Shown piece after piece: positions 62,201 through 64,000 of a DNA stretch of 64,000 nt (position 1 is the stretch's first letter; every line of letters starts with the position of its first letter). Made by a program: the position numbers and the translations under genes. The notes beneath the pieces are model-generated. The model was given only the letters and a program-made list of their open reading frames with translations. It was not told the DNA's origin and ran no database searches. The stretch lies in the NCBI GenBank assembly GCA_038210275.1, contig JBBQWV010000010.1:1-64000 (forward strand), written 5' to 3'. Source of the DNA: PALSA-1296 sp038210275 (lineage in GTDB: Bacteria > Bacteroidota > Ignavibacteria > Palsa-1295).

Positions 62201-62400
62201 TTACATTCTCAGCTTTACAGGAAAGCAAATCAACGTTGAATGTTTTTGATGTGCTTGGGAGAGAAGTATTTAAGAAAGATATTCTTTCCGGTACTTCACA
62301 ATTAGAGATTCCTGTTAGGAATTTACTCCCCGGTGTTTATTACGTCAGACTTACCTCTGAGAGCGGAGTACTGACAAAGAAGATGGAAGTGGTGCGGTAA
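59224..62400 (+). CDS. Large T9SS-exported protein with cupredoxin-like and IgGFc-binding-like domains
   Basis: 1058 residues from the ATG at 59224 (MTNRIRVFSPIF...); 59170 would add 18 residues. A signal peptide ends near PSSAV. First a cupredoxin-like domain (about 30-125) with GDTIVF... and GMKGSFTG, in which the copper ligands are mostly missing. Then an IgGFc-binding-like region (TEDLTSVKITPNSTTTGGH..., about 175-480). Repeats of the ASPM/SPD-2 type follow (IVFPQQKVGNEVCTTFVFKNTG, LDFGQLKVGSELCKNLLIHNAG), then a T9SS type A tail (VRPNPAFGNSVLVTF..., PGVYYVRLTSESGV). It is a surface protein of unknown function. Confidence 0.82.
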   Translation: MTNRIRVFSPIFIFCVLLVLLFSSPSSAVVPTIHYVDFGGALGFHYSPSALTVEIGDTIVFRGDFATYPLVSTSVPVGALAFGPINTGTTFAYIVDVPGAYSYENKIYAALGMKGSFTGIRLPHGSLTNEGREFYLGMLYPTFNNVAQGYVPVFYHTYALITTYYANSVTVTYFDAGGVERSPTTTKMPARGTLQFPVDLASMRMDSFPDIPMFRSCHITSKYPITVQFLSVGANSGGSYLALPVLGLGKNYVAACYNDNAGNGALYSTSVAFPKTYDVAGGEFMVIATEDLTSVKITPNSTTTGGHVGFHTGTGAKNKAVPFTVGLSRGQCYLVRSNGKDASQDMSGSLIESNKPVAVIAGAEDATLGGTSPYVLDARDFMVEQMTPMEVWDTSGYLSIPLIEAIPYGAEGHGDSYRVYSFDTVGAKVQADVIGFGTYPMNTSRLASPAVEKFDITNPVDIYSTNGRKISVIQHEERSQSSKAPYNSPSMMTIVPHSRWRKAYNLSVLAPPTDHGATGYQYLDVLADSLSTIMVSANGAVEHPINTALVNVGSVNVVSKNYSVKAARFRIGSGPYYLHSDFPFAVYSYGMSEFWYFYDDKGNYEQFESEYAAPGGMQLNTGVTPSFIVTIDTVANCAGWNICVRDTSGGDPGIRAITLVDDSDAVYYGKIGAKYKNVTLDSTSLDFVSGELHPHVHSSQPYCFNVKIENRLAYASAPIGIMDNFGNGIFLRLSRTSPAYSVATSPIASIHPDSIVFPQQKVGNEVCTTFVFKNTGTAGSSDINFLSAKLRKGNQAFTIKSIAPSLPLIAKSQDSFKIDICFSAEDSLRHRDSLVITTDCFDIPITLDARSATGLINADNLDFGQLKVGSELCKNLLIHNAGSASFTLTKSWLLSDTVNFAIDPQSASALPVQILPSKNVLIKICFHPQMASKDSARIEWNTDIDSVYSDVLKDFSLLSGEGTQVIVGSVHSDPVTPSFEVRPNPAFGNSVLVTFSALQESKSTLNVFDVLGREVFKKDILSGTSQLEIPVRNLLPGVYYVRLTSESGVLTKKMEVVR

Positions 62401-62420
62401 AACTTGTAGCAGGGAAAAAG

Positions 62421-62441
62421 TAATTAGTCGTAAGTAGTTAG
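62421..62441. repeat. Short heptamer-like array (TAGT-rich)
   Basis: TAATTAGTCGTAAGTAGTTAG consists of units related to TAATTAG/TAGTTAG in the gap after the T9SS gene. Confidence 0.4.
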
Positions 62442-62544
62442 GAAATTCAGCCAACTTTTTATTACAGACTACTTCTTTTCGTATATTAGATGCGAAGTTG
62501 ATAGGCACCATTTTTAGTAAAGCATACGAGAAGAATTTGAGAAT

Positions 62545-63381
62545 ATGGAGAAAAATTCATTAGCAATTTTCGAGGGTTTTAATATCCGCAGGATCTACGA
62601 TGAGAAAACTGAAACATGGCTTTTTTCAGTCGTGGATATTATTCAGGTACTTACGCAGCAACCAGATTTTCAGATTGCCAGAAAATACTGGAATAAGCTG
62701 AAAGAAAGGTTGAAAAACGAAGGAAGTGAAGTGGTGACAAATTGTCACCAGTTGAAAATGATTGCACCGGACGGTAAAATGAGACTTACTGATGTAGCCA
62801 ATCCTGAAATATTGCTGCGTCTTATCCAATCTGTTCCGAGTCCAAAGGCAGAGCCGATCAAACTATGGCTTGCGAAAGTAGGCTATGAACGAATGCAGGA
62901 AATTGCAGACCCGCAACGATCAATAGATCGAGCGAGGGATAACTGGCAAAAACTCGGCAGAAGTGAAAAGTGGATCGAGCAGCGGATGACGGGACAGGAA
63001 ACCCGAAACAAACTCACCGATTACTGGAAAAATAGTGACATCAAGGAAGGAGAAGAGTTTGCAATCTTAACCAATATTATACATCGGGAATGGACAGGGC
63101 TAACGGTAGGCGAACATAAAAAGCTAAAAGACCTTAAATCCCAAAACCTTCGCGATCACATGAGCGAAGCAGAGCTGATATTTACTGCTCTTGCTGAAAT
63201 GAGTACACGGCAAATTGCCGAATCCTCTCAAGCCAAAGGAATGGATAAAAATAAAGAAGCCGGAAGAAAAGGTGGGGGTATTGCAAAAAAAGCTCGTCGT
63301 GAACTCGAACAAAAAACCGGAAGGAGTGTCGTGACTGGTCAAAATTATCTGCCGCCGAAAAAGAAAACATTGCCTCAGTAA
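62545..63381 (+). CDS. BRO-N/DinD-like protein
   Basis: 278 residues. The first 120 residues (NIRRIYDEKTETWLFSVVDIIQVLTQQ..., RKYWNKLKERLKNEGSEVVT, MRLTDVANPEILLRLIQSVPSPKAEPIKLWLAKVG) follow the BRO-N domain of phage antirepressors. The C-terminal part (LTNIIHREWTGLTVGEHKKLKDL..., NLRDHMSEAELIFTALAE..., ARRELEQKTGRSV) follows DinD, a DNA-damage-inducible RecA-filament inhibitor. The joined pattern is that of DinD-family chromosomal proteins. A lysine-rich end suggests nucleic acid binding. It sits alone, so mobile-element origin is possible. Confidence 0.8.
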   Translation: MEKNSLAIFEGFNIRRIYDEKTETWLFSVVDIIQVLTQQPDFQIARKYWNKLKERLKNEGSEVVTNCHQLKMIAPDGKMRLTDVANPEILLRLIQSVPSPKAEPIKLWLAKVGYERMQEIADPQRSIDRARDNWQKLGRSEKWIEQRMTGQETRNKLTDYWKNSDIKEGEEFAILTNIIHREWTGLTVGEHKKLKDLKSQNLRDHMSEAELIFTALAEMSTRQIAESSQAKGMDKNKEAGRKGGGIAKKARRELEQKTGRSVVTGQNYLPPKKKTLPQ

Positions 63382-63494
63382 ATTTAAGCTGAGCTACTAC
63401 CATTCCCCTCCATCGGAGCATTTCCCCCTTTCTGAGTGTTTAACCTCGCTAACTTTAAAAACTACAGTCGTTATGGGTTAGTCGGATCATTTCT

Positions 63495-63525
63495 GCTAAC
63501 GACTAAGGACTAACGACTTACGACT
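63495..63525. repeat. Heptamer tandem array (CGACTAA)n
   Basis: CTAACGACTAAGGACTAACG and two further related units are spaced by about seven or eight bases, just before the lepA start. Confidence 0.7.
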
Positions 63526-63532
63526 ATTCTTC

Positions 63533-64000
63533 ATGACGCTCGATCATATCAGGAATTTCTGCATTATTGCCCATATCGATCACGGTAAGTCAACGCTTGC
63601 CGATAAATTACTCTTGGAAACCAAGACGATCGCTGTACGCGAAATGGAGTATAATCAGGTCTTAGACGATATGGATCTTGAGCAGGAGCGAGGCATCACG
63701 ATCAAGCTCCATGCCATCATGATGAAATATAAAGCATTAAATGGCAAAGAATATACTTATAACATGGTTGATACTCCCGGCCATGTTGATTTTACGTACG
63801 AAGTTTCCCGTTCTCTTGCCGCTTGCGAAGGTGCTATTCTTGTTGTTGATGCAACGCAGGGAGTCGAAGCGCAGACGATCACCAATCTTTATCTTGCCAT
63901 TGATGCAGGTTTAGAAATTATTCCGGTGTTGAATAAGGTCGATCTTCAATCAGCGATGATCGATGAAGTTTCGAATCAGATCATTGAACTCCTTGGTTGT
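63533..64000 (+). CDS. lepA: Elongation factor 4 (LepA), N-terminal part, cut by the window edge
   Basis: The ATG at 63533 opens 156 codons that run off the window. GTPase motifs are G1 AHIDHGKST (13-21), G2 ERGITIKLH, G3 VDTPGHVDF and G4 NKVD. LepA binds ribosomes and back-translocates them or helps them under stress. About 440 further residues, including the LepA-specific C-terminal domain, would lie to the right. The identification is firm because RNFCIIAHIDHGKSTLAD is typical of LepA. Confidence 0.95.
   Translation, partial: MTLDHIRNFCIIAHIDHGKSTLADKLLLETKTIAVREMEYNQVLDDMDLEQERGITIKLHAIMMKYKALNGKEYTYNMVDTPGHVDFTYEVSRSLAACEGAILVVDATQGVEAQTITNLYLAIDAGLEIIPVLNKVDLQSAMIDEVSNQIIELLGC

Overview
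This 64 kb window looks like chromosomal DNA from a moderately AT-rich, Gram-negative bacterium of the Bacteroidota/Chlorobi (FCB) lineage. Candidatus Kapabacteria or a relative is my best guess; no marker here names a species. The evidence is: at least five intact secreted proteins, plus broken relics, with C-terminal type IX secretion (T9SS) sorting domains; Bacteroidota-type promoters (TTG about 20 nt upstream of TAnnTTTG); few visible Shine-Dalgarno sites; a TonB-dependent receptor next to a DUF4249 lipoprotein; and a gene complement without introns or phage modules. HslUV, a short-form IspG and MurA with Asp in place of the catalytic Cys help to place it.

Layout. 1-811: non-coding edge region with a terminator, an orphan promoter and repeats. 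812-6018 (minus strand): membrane protein, metallophosphoesterase, rnhA, penicillin-acylase-family hydrolase, trmD. 6112-11345: PASTA protein, secreted YCF48-like T9SS protein, rhomboid protease, ispG. 11487-15292: an accessory stretch with a deleted enoyl-CoA hydratase copy, a HigBA toxin-antitoxin pair, the intact hydratase, a C39-like cysteine peptidase and a DUF433/DUF5615 toxin-antitoxin-like pair. 15301-17396: hslV-hslU. 17409-28249: secreted SGNH/sialate-O-acetylesterase-like proteins (three intact, two decayed neighbours) and a PQQ-glucose-dehydrogenase-like protein, most with T9SS tails. 28284-33798: FAD oxidoreductase, trhO, a small basic secreted protein, a glutaryl-CoA-dehydrogenase-like enzyme and two small unknowns. 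34161-40022: one 1953-residue, highly repetitive secreted protein. 40023-42290: repeat-rich, including a RecA-like unknown gene with palindromic repeats inserted in frame. 42413-48951: lipoprotein, LysM protein, then phoH-cdaA-pcm-miaA-folB-folK-deoxynucleoside kinase-small membrane protein. 48953-56645 (minus): outer-membrane proteins, DUF4249, TonB receptor, lipoprotein, miaB. 56720-64000: beta-propeller protein, murA, a large T9SS protein, a DinD/BRO-like protein and the 5' end of lepA.

Housekeeping functions (tRNA modification by TrmD, TrhO, MiaA and MiaB; folate synthesis by FolB and FolK; peptidoglycan synthesis by MurA; proteolysis by HslUV; c-di-AMP synthesis by CdaA) are interleaved with a cell-surface/secretion set exported by Sec and T9SS. 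Intergenic spaces are unusually full of repeats: heptamer-like short tandem repeats in at least a dozen gaps, plus several families of 50-160 bp palindromic elements. Two copies of one palindrome lie inside an open reading frame. The strongest leads for a second look are the in-frame palindromes, the heptamer arrays, the nested palindromes, the 36-bp promoter shared by two distant loci, and the Cys-to-Asp MurA.
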